In this document: positions 27,509-37,273 of the stretch, one piece after another
Numbering within the stretch: position 1 is the stretch's first letter
Layout of the letters: each line of letters begins with the position of its first letter
Assembly (NCBI GenBank): GCA_037144355.1
Contig: JBAWWY010000001.1
Span: 496,001 to 560,000 of the forward strand
From: JBAWWY01 sp037144355
GTDB taxonomy: Bacteria; Bacillota; Clostridia; Peptostreptococcales; Anaerovoracaceae
Length of the DNA: 64,000 nucleotides
Direction of reading: 5' to 3'
Notes under the pieces: generated by a model
The model's database searches: none
What the model saw: only the letters and a program-made list of their open reading frames with translations
What the model was told of the DNA's origin: nothing
Translations under genes and position numbers: made by a program

Positions 27509-28312
27509 TCATTTGAACAAGTAACAGGTCATTGACAAAGAACCCATCGTGAAATCATCATTGTAAACTGTAATCTGGTCGCTCTCATCTGAGGCCCCCA
27601 ATACATACAACAAAGGGTAGAAGTGTTCTGGTGTTGGAACCGCAAGCTTGTGGGAGGACCCTGCTTTTGTAAAATCAACCACATCAGCAAATTTCTTGCC
27701 TAATACCTTGCTTTTTATATAACTGTCAAATTCCTCCGCCCATTCAAAGCCGCCATCCATTTCCCAATCTATTCTCCCAAGATTATGAACAACATTTCCA
27801 CTGCCCAAAATCAAAACTCCTTGGTCTCTAAGTGCCCTGAGTTTTTTCCCAATCTTGAAATGTTCCTGTGGAGGAGCTCCCCCGTCGATACTTAATTCGA
27901 ATACAGGAATATCCTTTTCCGGGTACATTTTTAGAAGTACAGACCATGCTCCGTGGTCGTATCCGGCTTCATTATCTAACTCCACATCAAGCTCAACATC
28001 TATTTCATCATCCAGCGAGACAAAATCTGTAATCAAATTTTTTGCAATCTTTGCCACTTCTGGCGCTCCCTGCGAATCATAAATCACCTCATATAATTCC
28101 TTGGGGAATCCATACATGTCATATATCATCTTTGGATTTGCGTTGCTCATTACTTTTGTACCATTTGTATACCAATGAGCAGAAACAACTAGAATAGCTT
28201 TAGGTTTTGGAATGTTTCTAGCAATTTCGCCCCAGTTCCTTGTATATTTATTGTCTTCTATGGCGTTCATAGGTGATCCGTGGGCAATAAAAACCACCGG
28301 CATTCTTTTCAT
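27509..28312 (-). CDS. Class III extradiol dioxygenase family protein (YgiD/DODA, LigB-like)
   Basis: 267 residues from the ATG at 28312 after AGGAGAT; a longer upstream reading is not supported. Metal-binding His residues are in AHGSP (near 10) and SAHWY (near 50), and the conserved GYDHGAWSVL block is near 120 with GSGNVVHNLG near 170. E. coli YgiD and plant DODA open the ring of DOPA; the real substrate in an anaerobe, where oxygen is absent, is doubtful, and a non-oxygen role is possible. Its neighbours, the sigma-54 activator and the glucan synthase, give no functional hint. Confidence 0.85.
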   Translation of the reverse strand: MKRMPVVFIAHGSPMNAIEDNKYTRNWGEIARNIPKPKAILVVSAHWYTNGTKVMSNANPKMIYDMYGFPKELYEVIYDSQGAPEVAKIAKNLITDFVSLDDEIDVELDVELDNEAGYDHGAWSVLLKMYPEKDIPVFELSIDGGAPPQEHFKIGKKLRALRDQGVLILGSGNVVHNLGRIDWEMDGGFEWAEEFDSYIKSKVLGKKFADVVDFTKAGSSHKLAVPTPEHFYPLLYVLGASDESDQITVYNDDFTMGSLSMTCYLFK

Positions 28313-28409
28313 ATAATCATCTCCTAATTCGAAATAAAACTTTAAAATTTGTTCATTAGATTGATTATATATTATGCCGGTGGAATATAACATTATAATA
28401 TTATTTTTG

Positions 28410-31400
28410 CTAAACCATTATCACTTCAATATTATGCGGTTGCTTGTCATCAACAAGCTTGATTGTCCTAGTTTCCAGAATCTCCCCATCCTGTCTGAAA
28501 CTTAGCACTCCTTTGTTCAAACCTTTTGGATTTGATATTTTGATTGAGTAAGTTGTTTCCATATATTTATACAATATTGAATAGCTTAGCCAGTTTTTCG
28601 GTATGCAAGGTTTGATTGACAATTCATCTCCAGTTTTACTGAAACCAAGAATATTTTCAAGCCCAGCCTTATACATCCAGCCAGCCGCTCCTGTATACCA
28701 TGTCCATCCACCTCTTCCAACATGTGGGTATTCTGCGTATACGTCAGCTGCCATTACATATGGCTCTGCTTTATAAATGAAACATTCCCTGTTGGTGCAG
28801 GTATGCCTTATGGGATTGATCAAGCTGAACAAGTCAAAAGCCTTATCTCCATTTCCAAGCATTGCAAAGGCTGCTACAACCCAAGCTGCCGCATGGGTAT
28901 ACTGACCTCCGTTTTCTCTGACTCCTGGAACATATCCTTTTATATATCCTGGCTCCATATCACCTTCGTTGAATGGCGGAGTTAATAGCTTTATAAGCCC
29001 CTCATCCCACATTACAAGGTTGTTTTCCAGTGACTTCATAGCTTTCTTCGATCTGTCCTTGTCTCCATACCCGGAAATTACAGACCATGTTTGCGCTATG
29101 GAGTCAATTTTGCACTCCTTGTTTTTTATCGAGCCTAATACATCTCCATTGTCAAAGTATGCTCTTGTATACCAATTCCCATCCCAGCAATTTTTTTCAA
29201 TGCTCTCTGCTATTCGTATGGCAATCTCAGAATATCTATTCGCTTTTTCGTCAGATCCCATGTCCCTGCAAATTGGAGCGAATTTTTCTAATGTTGAAAT
29301 TAGGAACCAGCCAAGCCAAACGCTTTCGCCCATTTCCAAATTGCCAACCGTATTCATACCGTCATTCCAGTCACCATTCCTCATTAGTGGAAGACCCCGT
29401 TTGCCAAACCTCAATCCGTTATCCAATGAGAGAATGCAATGATCGTATATGGTAGCCGTTTCAGAAGATATTCCAGGTTGGCTATATCTCTCTTGTTCCG
29501 AATCCTTGAGAACTTCGTCCGTAACAAATGGGACTTCAACCTTCAATATATCTTTGTCCCCGGTAATCATTATATATTCGGCAACAACATAAGGAAGCCA
29601 TAGGTAATCATCAGAACTTCTTGTTCTCGTACCCTTGCCAGTCGGTTCGTGCCACCAATGCAACACATCTCCTTCGGCAAATTGATGTTTTGCGTGAAGC
29701 AGGATTTGATTTCTGGCTATATCCGGCCAAATTGTCGCTACTGCCATGGCATCCTGAAGCTGGTCTCTGAACCCAAAAGCCCCACCGGCTTGATAGAATC
29801 CCGACCTTCCCCAGAGTCTGCATGATATTACCTGATATTGAAGCCATCCGTTAAGCATGATATTCATTGCAGAATCTGGAGTATCAACCTGGATTACTTG
29901 AAGTTTTTTCTCCCAGAATATTTTAACTTCGCTTAAGGCCTCTTTAGCATTTTCAATGATTCTATACTTTTCAACATATTGCGCAACATCTTCAATTTCC
30001 TTTGTTATACCCATGATAAATATTATTTCTTTCTCTTCTTTCACTTTCAAACTTGCTTTAACCTGCATTGCCGCGCATGGATCAAGTCCTGCACCCAGAT
30101 TGCCCGAGAGATTTTTTCTTTTCAATGAATCCGGGGAGTCTTCCTTTCCAGTCCCGAAAAATTCCCTTCTATCACCAGTAACTGTTTTTTCATTTATTGA
30201 TGAATCGATAAAGCATAGACGGTCTGAAAAATCAGTATTATATGGGTTTTCTACAATTAATGTACCTGCCCCTGTTTGTGATGTTGTGATATGAAGGGAT
30301 GTATCGGTAGTGCTTACTCCCAAAACAGGATGCATATAATAAGTTAAACTGATATCTCTATCCTCTTTTGATTCATTTGTTAATTTTATTATGCTTATTT
30401 TGACAGTCCCCTCAATTGGAACAAACTGGGTCAAGCTTTGGCATATTCCATGGCTTAAATGATGAAACTCAGAGTATCCAAATCCATGTCTGATAGTATA
30501 TCCACCACTTTCCCTAATCGGAAGCGGAGTTATGGACCAAACCTCCGAGGTCTCATCCCTAAGATAAAACATCTCGCCCTGTTTATCGGTGACTGGGTCA
30601 TTTGACCATGGGGAGAGCTTGTTCTCCCTGCTGTTTTCACACCAGGTAAATCCTCCTCCGGATTCGGTAACAATAAAACCAAATTCCTTGTTTGATATTA
30701 TATTCGACCAAGGAGCTGGTGTGGTTTTATCTTTCCCTAGTTTTATTACATATTCTTTTCCATTTTTAGCAAATCCACCAATACTGTTGAAATGCATCAG
30801 GTCTTTTTCTTCAACAATCCTAGGATTGACAGAAGGCAGAAGCCTTTTAACGCTTTTCTCCAGAAGTTCCGGAAGCATTTTTTTCGTTGGCGACTTCAAT
30901 TGTTCCTCGATTGTTCCTGCATCACCCCTGAATGTCATTCTTGCTACAGATTCAAGGAGCTTAGTATCATCTGGGGCCATATTGTTGGTATTCAAAATAA
31001 ACACATCGCCTCTTGGGTTCAATACGTCATGAGTCTGGCTGGAATATACAATTTCAGTTATCGCCGAATAAAGCGGATTTTCATAACTGTTGTCTTCCTG
31101 ACTCAATATTACAAAATCGACTTTTAGACTTTTAAGCCTCCAATATTCATGTGCTTTCAATAACGAGTATAAAATGTCAATATTGTCAACATTGTTTATT
31201 TCCAGCATTACTATGGGTCTATCCCCTGAGATTGCATATGGCCATAATGATGATTGTCCTTTATGGTTTCCCTTAATTTGCTCTTCGTTTCTAATCCTGA
31301 GTGGACTGTCGAAGATCAGATGAGAAATCATACTCTGGAAAAGTTCCATTTCCTGGGCTTTAATATTCAAGTATTTCGCTTCCACCTGGCTTCTTGCAAG

Positions 31401-34400
31401 TGCAAGCCAGAAAGCAGCATTGCAGTTCACCACGGTGGAGTACTTTTCAAGCTGTTCCATAAGAGATTCTCTACTCTCCTCTATTATTGTCGCATAATAT
31501 ACCCTTACTGTCTGTCCAGGCTTGATATCCAATCTCGTCCTTAAACTGAACACAGGGTCTAAAACAGCCCCGACGGTATTTGATAAAGGTTTTTCATTGT
31601 AAATTGCATTGGGATTCGCTACAGTTTTCCCTCTTCCAATAAATTGCATCCTGTCTGTTTCATATTGGATATCGCCTATTATTTCTGATTCTGAAACCGC
31701 TATCTGCCCTATCCAAACCGCTCTGTCATTCTCACTTCTTGGTCTCCTTTTAGCGATAAGCGCCTGGTATTCCTGATTGAATTCTGTCTTTACAAAAAGA
31801 TTGCTAAATGCAGGATGAGCCAAATCAGCATTCTGCGGAGCCATAACCACCTCGAAATAGCTGGTTAAATCCAGCAGTGTTGAGGTTTCTCCAGTATTTT
31901 TTATTTTAATTCTTCTGATTTCAGCATTGTCTCCAGATGTAACAGCTATTTCTGTGGATGTTTCAATATCCCCATCCTTTCTTGAATAAGTCGCCTTATC
32001 AGAGGTGAAAGAAACCTCATACTTGTTAGGTAGAATATTGAGCGGTGCATATGTAGACGACCATATTTCCTTCTTGTTGATATTGTTTACGTAGAAGAAC
32101 ATTCCATATTGTCCAATGACGACGTCTTCTCTCCACCTGGATATTTCGTAATCCTGAGTTCTGCTAAATCCTGTACCTTGATCAGTAACCATCACTGAAT
32201 AGTTTCCATTTGATAAAATATGCGAATTTGGAATATCCTGATTTGGAGCAATAAATCTCCTGAAAGCTCCATCATCCTTATAAACCAGCCCTTTGAATGG
32301 TATTATCTTTTCTTTCTTTTCTTTTGTAAACACCACGTTTACGGGAACTTTTTCTTGAAGCAGCAATCTAGCCGCATTGATAAATGGTTCCTCTGAAAAT
32401 CTTCTCTGCATTTTATTGCCATTCAAATAATTGTCCAATGCCACAAATGTCATTCCCTCATGGTGTGCCATAAAACTCTTCACAATAACCCTTTCAGAAT
32501 CCACGCTAAGTCTTTCCTGCGTGTAATCAGCAGCCTCATAATATCCGTAAGGCCCTTCCAATCCATCGGCCTTGAGTTGCTTGATATTCAGCATTGCCTC
32601 AAATGGGTTGACAAGCAAAGCTAAAAATGTGGAATATGGAGCTGTTACAGCGTCCTCAACCAAACCTCTTTTCAAACCGAGCCATGGAACTCCAATAGCC
32701 TTGTAATTATAGTCAAGATTAATATCAAGTGAATTAAATGAGGATTCTGAAGAACCCCAAGGCATTCCCCTTTGTTTTCCGTACTTTATCTGGCTCTTGA
32801 TTACAAAACTATATGTTTCATCCAGCAATGTATTTCTATAGCTTCTCATAACAAGAAGGGGCATGAGGTACTCGAACATGGTTCCGCTCCATGAAACCAA
32901 GCCTTTGTAATTATCAATCACAGTCAACGATCTTCCCAGCATAAACCAGTGGCTGGCAGGGACTTCTCCTCTGGCAATAGTCAAATAACTGGTAAGCCTT
33001 GCTTCAGAAGCCAGCAAATCATAATACGAGTTGGTCATCCAACTCTCTTCTATATTGTATCCAATTGAGAATAGCCCTCTACGTTCATTGTATAAATACT
33101 TAAACTTGCAATTTTCAGATAATGTATTTGTTCGATGGATTAGATTGTTGTATTGTTTTATAAAATTCACGGAATATGCATTGGATATCTTGATTGCAGC
33201 TTTAAGTTCATTCAGCCATTTCAATCCATTGTGGTCAATTCCTTTTTTCTTTTCAATTAAATTTATCAAAGTATCCACATGCTTCAAAATTATTTTATCG
33301 AATTTCCCAATTTCATTGAGTTTCATATTCGTTTTCAATAATTCCAATAAAATGTTAGTTTCGTCGGCTAAATCCTCTTCATAAAGTTCTTTTGGAATAT
33401 TATCGGTCATTGCTACCCAGGGAGCAAAATTATTTATTTCCGCCTTGAACATTCTAATCATTTTATCGACTTTTATTTTCCATGCAGTGTTTGGGAAATC
33501 CCTTAGGTAATTGCTTGTAATGATTTCATCCAGAGCCTTGTCCCATAAGATGACATTAATGTTTTCATCTTTATTGATAAAATCAAAATAATTGAAGTCC
33601 GATGGCAATTCTTCTCCATCTCCCAGCCCGCACCTTATTGTGTCTATAATTCCTTTAACATAATTATAATCCACAATCGGACTTGTATAATAATCCTTTA
33701 GCCCCTCAGACAAGGTAATCAGATAACTTACATAATTACCACTGTCAACTGTGGATACATATCTTGGTTTTAGAGCTACAAGGTTTCTCGTATCATACCA
33801 GTTGTATAAATGTCCATTCCATTTTTCCATTTTCTCAATACTGGAAACTGTTTTTATGAGCAAATCTGAAGTTTCTGCAATTCCAATATATCCAAAATCC
33901 CTTGCAGACAAAGTGGCCAATAATCCTAACCCAATATTGGTAGGTGATGTTCTATATGCAATGCCTCTTGGTGGGTCTTCCTGGAAGTTGTCCGGTGGAA
34001 GATAATTATTCTTGGCATTGGCAAATTCTTCAAAATATCTCCATGTCTTTCTAGCAATAAAGCTTAATTCATCCAAATCCTCTTTTCCAAGCATCACTCT
34101 ATCACTTTTAATATCTTGGCTGATGTAGTGGGCAATGAAGGGAGCCGGTACCCAAAGCAATAATGCTATAATTCCAATATAGATATCGCCGCTTCTGAAG
34201 ATAAATATCAATACCGCTATAATCAAGGCTATTGCCGGGCTTGCCATCATTGTCCTGAAATAGTTTTTCAGAGAATTGACTTGAGTTTTCTCCACATCGG
34301 CAGTGGTAGTCCATTCCAGCATATTTCTCTTGGTAATCAAAACCCGCACCATTGTTATTGAAACGGCATGTATAACCATCATGGCATGGTATGGCAAGAA

Positions 34401-37160
34401 TATAATAGTAAGCACAAATTGAAGCAGGTTGGCTTTCAACCCGAAGAATCCTGGAATATGTCTCCGGATTCGATCAAGCCTGAGCCCACCGCCAAATATT
34501 TGTCCAATAAATGTAGTGATAAGAGGAAGTCCCAGAATTGCAATGCTCAAACCCAGCCAAAAGAAGATACTGCCAGGAAGGATTGAGCACCCCAATAGCA
34601 TCATCAACATGATTGATGGTGCCAGGAGACTCCTTCTCATATTGTCTATAATTTTCCAAATTGAAATATAATTAAGAGGATTCTTTATTAGCTTCCCACT
34701 TTTGTCTCGCACCCTTCGCCCTAGCCAAGGCAGCAATTGCCAATCACCTCTTATCCATCTATGCAACCTTGCTATAAAGGAATTATACTTGGATGGATAT
34801 GAATCAACCAGTTCCATGTCGTTGACCAGGGCCGCTCTAACATAGGAGCCTTCCAGCAAGTCATGGCTTAATATGGCGTTCTCCGGTATGACATCTTTCA
34901 TTACAGATTGGAAGACCGTCAAGTCATAAATTCCCTTTCCAGTAAAAATACCTTCCCCAAATAGATCCTGATAAACATCAGAGATTGCTCTTGCATAGGA
35001 ATCCATTCCCTCCTGTCCAGTAAATATTCTGGAAAAAAAGGACCTGTTGGCACTTTCAATATCAAAAGAAATTCTTGGCTGCATTAGGCCGTATCCTTCG
35101 ACCACAACGCCCTTTTCTTTGTCAACTACAGGAATATTCAATGGGTGTGCCATGGTTCCTATCATCTTCCGTGCCATATCCAAAGGAAGGATCGTATCCG
35201 CATCCAAAGTTATAACATATTTTACTTTTGCTGTTGGAAGCAATGCATTGGAATAATAATAAAAACTTGTTTCTGTTGAGCCGAGAATCATTTCATTGAA
35301 TTCCATCAGAGCTCCTCTTTTACGCTCCCATCCAGTCCAATTGTCATCACTTTCATTATATTTTCTTATTCTATGGTAAAAATAGAATATATCTTTCTCA
35401 CCCTTGGCATATTTCATATTCAAGGCTCTAATTCCTTCGAATGCAGCCGCCAATACCTTCTTGTCCCCCTCAATATTCTGCTCGTTGGCATCACGGAAAG
35501 CTCCAATCAATGCAAAATAAAGATTGTCTTCCTTGTTTGAAGCATAATGATTCTCAATATTTTCCAGAAGCTCTTCTACCCTTTTTTCATCGGTGAGAAT
35601 TGCTGGAACAACTATCATCGTGCTCATTTCTTCTGGAATTCCCTCTTTAAGCTCGAGGCAAGGGAAGAATGAAGGTCTTTTTATCTTGCAGATAATCCAA
35701 TGAACAAGTGTGACAACTATCTCGGTTGCTGGAATCAAGGAAACCAACCCAATTAAAATACCATATATTAAAAAATTCTTATCCATGTTCATGATTGAAT
35801 AATCAATTATCAGACCAAGAACAATAAGCGTCAACATACCTAAAGAAGATAGATAAATAACTCCTGGATGGTTTGTCATGAACTCGCCAAACTTTTTGAA
35901 TGATTTTCTTTTCCCCTTTTGAATTTTTTCCAACTCTTCCAAGCCGCTGTTGAAAAGATAGCATCCAACATGGGTCCTTCTTTTAAATATGTTTTCATCT
36001 TCAAATTTATTCTTTTTTTCAAGACTTGCTTTTTTAGCCAATCCAATCGCTTCTTTTGCAATATGTAATTCAGATACCTTAAACGTCTCTGCGAGATTTT
36101 CCACCTGGTTCCTATAGTAATTTCTTGAGTTTACATCCATCAACGGATAAGTGCCATCTGGATCATCCTTAAGAATTTTATCAACAAAACTTGTAGCTTC
36201 AAACAAGTCAACCCAGTTTATCTTTGAAACATACTTGAGGCTGACAATACAGTTACCTATTGAAACTGCGTTTACAGCTTGTGCTTTATGTTCATTCTGA
36301 GCTATTGCTTCTGTATTAGTCCCGAATTTATCCAGATTTTCGTCTATTTCTCTCAATACATTTGAATAATTGTGACCTGAACGTCTCAATCTATATGACA
36401 AATGTTCTACAAATGATGGTTTTGCTCCTCTGTCCACCACGATTTGACCTTTGAAAAGTTTTATGGTTTTATTCATGTCAAAATCTTCTTCGGTCCAATA
36501 CTTCTCAACTATATCATCGGCTTTTTCCCATTGAATCTGGGTTTCTTTAATTTTCTCGCATAAAATTCTGATATTTTCCATCAATGCCATCTGAATCATT
36601 ATTGGAATAACGCATATTTCCCTCTCCATTAGAATATGGTGGGACTGGTACGCTTCAAAATATTTATTCAAAGTATGCTCGTCAATTTTCCCATCGACTT
36701 GTCCAACTAGTTCGATTGCAATTGCGAATATTCTTGTGTAACCCCTAAATGGTCCAGTTTTAAGTATTGGGAGTCTGTAATAGCTCTTCTTCGTTAAATC
36801 TCTTCTTATGCTTTTAACCTGCTCCTCTATTGTATAGAAATTATCTAAAAGCCATTCGGCAGCAGGTGGGATGGCCCTTTTTTTGAGAAGGTAATCATTC
36901 AATTCCTTGTATACCTGGAGCATGAATGTATAGTTCTCGTTTAATCTTTTTAACGGCCAGACTTTTTTTCTCCCTCTTGAAGATATATCGTGCTCTAAAG
37001 CCATTACTTTTGCATAGTTTTCGAGTTCTTCCATAGTCAAGGAGGATTTCCTTATGCTTATCATCCTATTTTCTCTAATTCTCATTAGAACAAATATAAA
37101 CCCGACAAAAAGCAAAGCTAGACCAATTCCAACAATTAAGTTAAAGTATTGATAACCCAT
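28410..37160 (-). CDS. Cyclic beta-1,2-glucan synthase-like protein (NdvB/Cgs type)
   Basis: 2,916 residues from the ATG at 37160 (AAAGGAGGT); Brucella Cgs has a similar length. An N-terminal membrane helix and a linker helical region precede a GT84 glycosyltransferase domain with DADT near 650 and HRWIRGDWQ near 800, then several membrane helices (about 840-1030). A glucoamylase-like domain (about 1100-1450) follows, with the DSGN and ESWMTNSYYDL blocks. The C-terminal half is a GH94 phosphorylase module (about 1600-2916) with RNGDWNDGMN near 2598 as acid/base site. Such proteins start, extend and cyclise beta-1,2-glucans for the cell envelope. No transporter of the ndvA/MsbA type is adjacent. 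It is in a transcription unit downstream of a TATAAT at 37248-37253. Confidence 0.9.
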   Translation of the reverse strand: MGYQYFNLIVGIGLALLFVGFIFVLMRIRENRMISIRKSSLTMEELENYAKVMALEHDISSRGRKKVWPLKRLNENYTFMLQVYKELNDYLLKKRAIPPAAEWLLDNFYTIEEQVKSIRRDLTKKSYYRLPILKTGPFRGYTRIFAIAIELVGQVDGKIDEHTLNKYFEAYQSHHILMEREICVIPIMIQMALMENIRILCEKIKETQIQWEKADDIVEKYWTEEDFDMNKTIKLFKGQIVVDRGAKPSFVEHLSYRLRRSGHNYSNVLREIDENLDKFGTNTEAIAQNEHKAQAVNAVSIGNCIVSLKYVSKINWVDLFEATSFVDKILKDDPDGTYPLMDVNSRNYYRNQVENLAETFKVSELHIAKEAIGLAKKASLEKKNKFEDENIFKRRTHVGCYLFNSGLEELEKIQKGKRKSFKKFGEFMTNHPGVIYLSSLGMLTLIVLGLIIDYSIMNMDKNFLIYGILIGLVSLIPATEIVVTLVHWIICKIKRPSFFPCLELKEGIPEEMSTMIVVPAILTDEKRVEELLENIENHYASNKEDNLYFALIGAFRDANEQNIEGDKKVLAAAFEGIRALNMKYAKGEKDIFYFYHRIRKYNESDDNWTGWERKRGALMEFNEMILGSTETSFYYYSNALLPTAKVKYVITLDADTILPLDMARKMIGTMAHPLNIPVVDKEKGVVVEGYGLMQPRISFDIESANRSFFSRIFTGQEGMDSYARAISDVYQDLFGEGIFTGKGIYDLTVFQSVMKDVIPENAILSHDLLEGSYVRAALVNDMELVDSYPSKYNSFIARLHRWIRGDWQLLPWLGRRVRDKSGKLIKNPLNYISIWKIIDNMRRSLLAPSIMLMMLLGCSILPGSIFFWLGLSIAILGLPLITTFIGQIFGGGLRLDRIRRHIPGFFGLKANLLQFVLTIIFLPYHAMMVIHAVSITMVRVLITKRNMLEWTTTADVEKTQVNSLKNYFRTMMASPAIALIIAVLIFIFRSGDIYIGIIALLLWVPAPFIAHYISQDIKSDRVMLGKEDLDELSFIARKTWRYFEEFANAKNNYLPPDNFQEDPPRGIAYRTSPTNIGLGLLATLSARDFGYIGIAETSDLLIKTVSSIEKMEKWNGHLYNWYDTRNLVALKPRYVSTVDSGNYVSYLITLSEGLKDYYTSPIVDYNYVKGIIDTIRCGLGDGEELPSDFNYFDFINKDENINVILWDKALDEIITSNYLRDFPNTAWKIKVDKMIRMFKAEINNFAPWVAMTDNIPKELYEEDLADETNILLELLKTNMKLNEIGKFDKIILKHVDTLINLIEKKKGIDHNGLKWLNELKAAIKISNAYSVNFIKQYNNLIHRTNTLSENCKFKYLYNERRGLFSIGYNIEESWMTNSYYDLLASEARLTSYLTIARGEVPASHWFMLGRSLTVIDNYKGLVSWSGTMFEYLMPLLVMRSYRNTLLDETYSFVIKSQIKYGKQRGMPWGSSESSFNSLDINLDYNYKAIGVPWLGLKRGLVEDAVTAPYSTFLALLVNPFEAMLNIKQLKADGLEGPYGYYEAADYTQERLSVDSERVIVKSFMAHHEGMTFVALDNYLNGNKMQRRFSEEPFINAARLLLQEKVPVNVVFTKEKKEKIIPFKGLVYKDDGAFRRFIAPNQDIPNSHILSNGNYSVMVTDQGTGFSRTQDYEISRWREDVVIGQYGMFFYVNNINKKEIWSSTYAPLNILPNKYEVSFTSDKATYSRKDGDIETSTEIAVTSGDNAEIRRIKIKNTGETSTLLDLTSYFEVVMAPQNADLAHPAFSNLFVKTEFNQEYQALIAKRRPRSENDRAVWIGQIAVSESEIIGDIQYETDRMQFIGRGKTVANPNAIYNEKPLSNTVGAVLDPVFSLRTRLDIKPGQTVRVYYATIIEESRESLMEQLEKYSTVVNCNAAFWLALARSQVEAKYLNIKAQEMELFQSMISHLIFDSPLRIRNEEQIKGNHKGQSSLWPYAISGDRPIVMLEINNVDNIDILYSLLKAHEYWRLKSLKVDFVILSQEDNSYENPLYSAITEIVYSSQTHDVLNPRGDVFILNTNNMAPDDTKLLESVARMTFRGDAGTIEEQLKSPTKKMLPELLEKSVKRLLPSVNPRIVEEKDLMHFNSIGGFAKNGKEYVIKLGKDKTTPAPWSNIISNKEFGFIVTESGGGFTWCENSRENKLSPWSNDPVTDKQGEMFYLRDETSEVWSITPLPIRESGGYTIRHGFGYSEFHHLSHGICQSLTQFVPIEGTVKISIIKLTNESKEDRDISLTYYMHPVLGVSTTDTSLHITTSQTGAGTLIVENPYNTDFSDRLCFIDSSINEKTVTGDRREFFGTGKEDSPDSLKRKNLSGNLGAGLDPCAAMQVKASLKVKEEKEIIFIMGITKEIEDVAQYVEKYRIIENAKEALSEVKIFWEKKLQVIQVDTPDSAMNIMLNGWLQYQVISCRLWGRSGFYQAGGAFGFRDQLQDAMAVATIWPDIARNQILLHAKHQFAEGDVLHWWHEPTGKGTRTRSSDDYLWLPYVVAEYIMITGDKDILKVEVPFVTDEVLKDSEQERYSQPGISSETATIYDHCILSLDNGLRFGKRGLPLMRNGDWNDGMNTVGNLEMGESVWLGWFLISTLEKFAPICRDMGSDEKANRYSEIAIRIAESIEKNCWDGNWYTRAYFDNGDVLGSIKNKECKIDSIAQTWSVISGYGDKDRSKKAMKSLENNLVMWDEGLIKLLTPPFNEGDMEPGYIKGYVPGVRENGGQYTHAAAWVVAAFAMLGNGDKAFDLFSLINPIRHTCTNRECFIYKAEPYVMAADVYAEYPHVGRGGWTWYTGAAGWMYKAGLENILGFSKTGDELSIKPCIPKNWLSYSILYKYMETTYSIKISNPKGLNKGVLSFRQDGEILETRTIKLVDDKQPHNIEVIMV

Positions 37161-37247
37161 TCGAGCACCTCCTTTAATTTTGTACAAGTCAAAGTAATAA
37201 TTTCCTAAGATAGGTTGAAAGAATAGCAACTGATGTCTGCCTAATTG

Positions 37248-37253
37248 ATTATA
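37248..37253 (-). promoter_or_regulatory. Extended -10 promoter candidate for the glucan synthase
   Basis: Minus strand TGATATAAT (TG-N-TATAAT) at the position shown, about 90 bases before the start codon, with no clear -35. It lies just after the PaaK-like stop codon, so the synthase may be transcribed separately from the crt-like operon. Confidence 0.45.
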
Positions 37254-37273
37254 TCATAAATTTAAATATTTTA

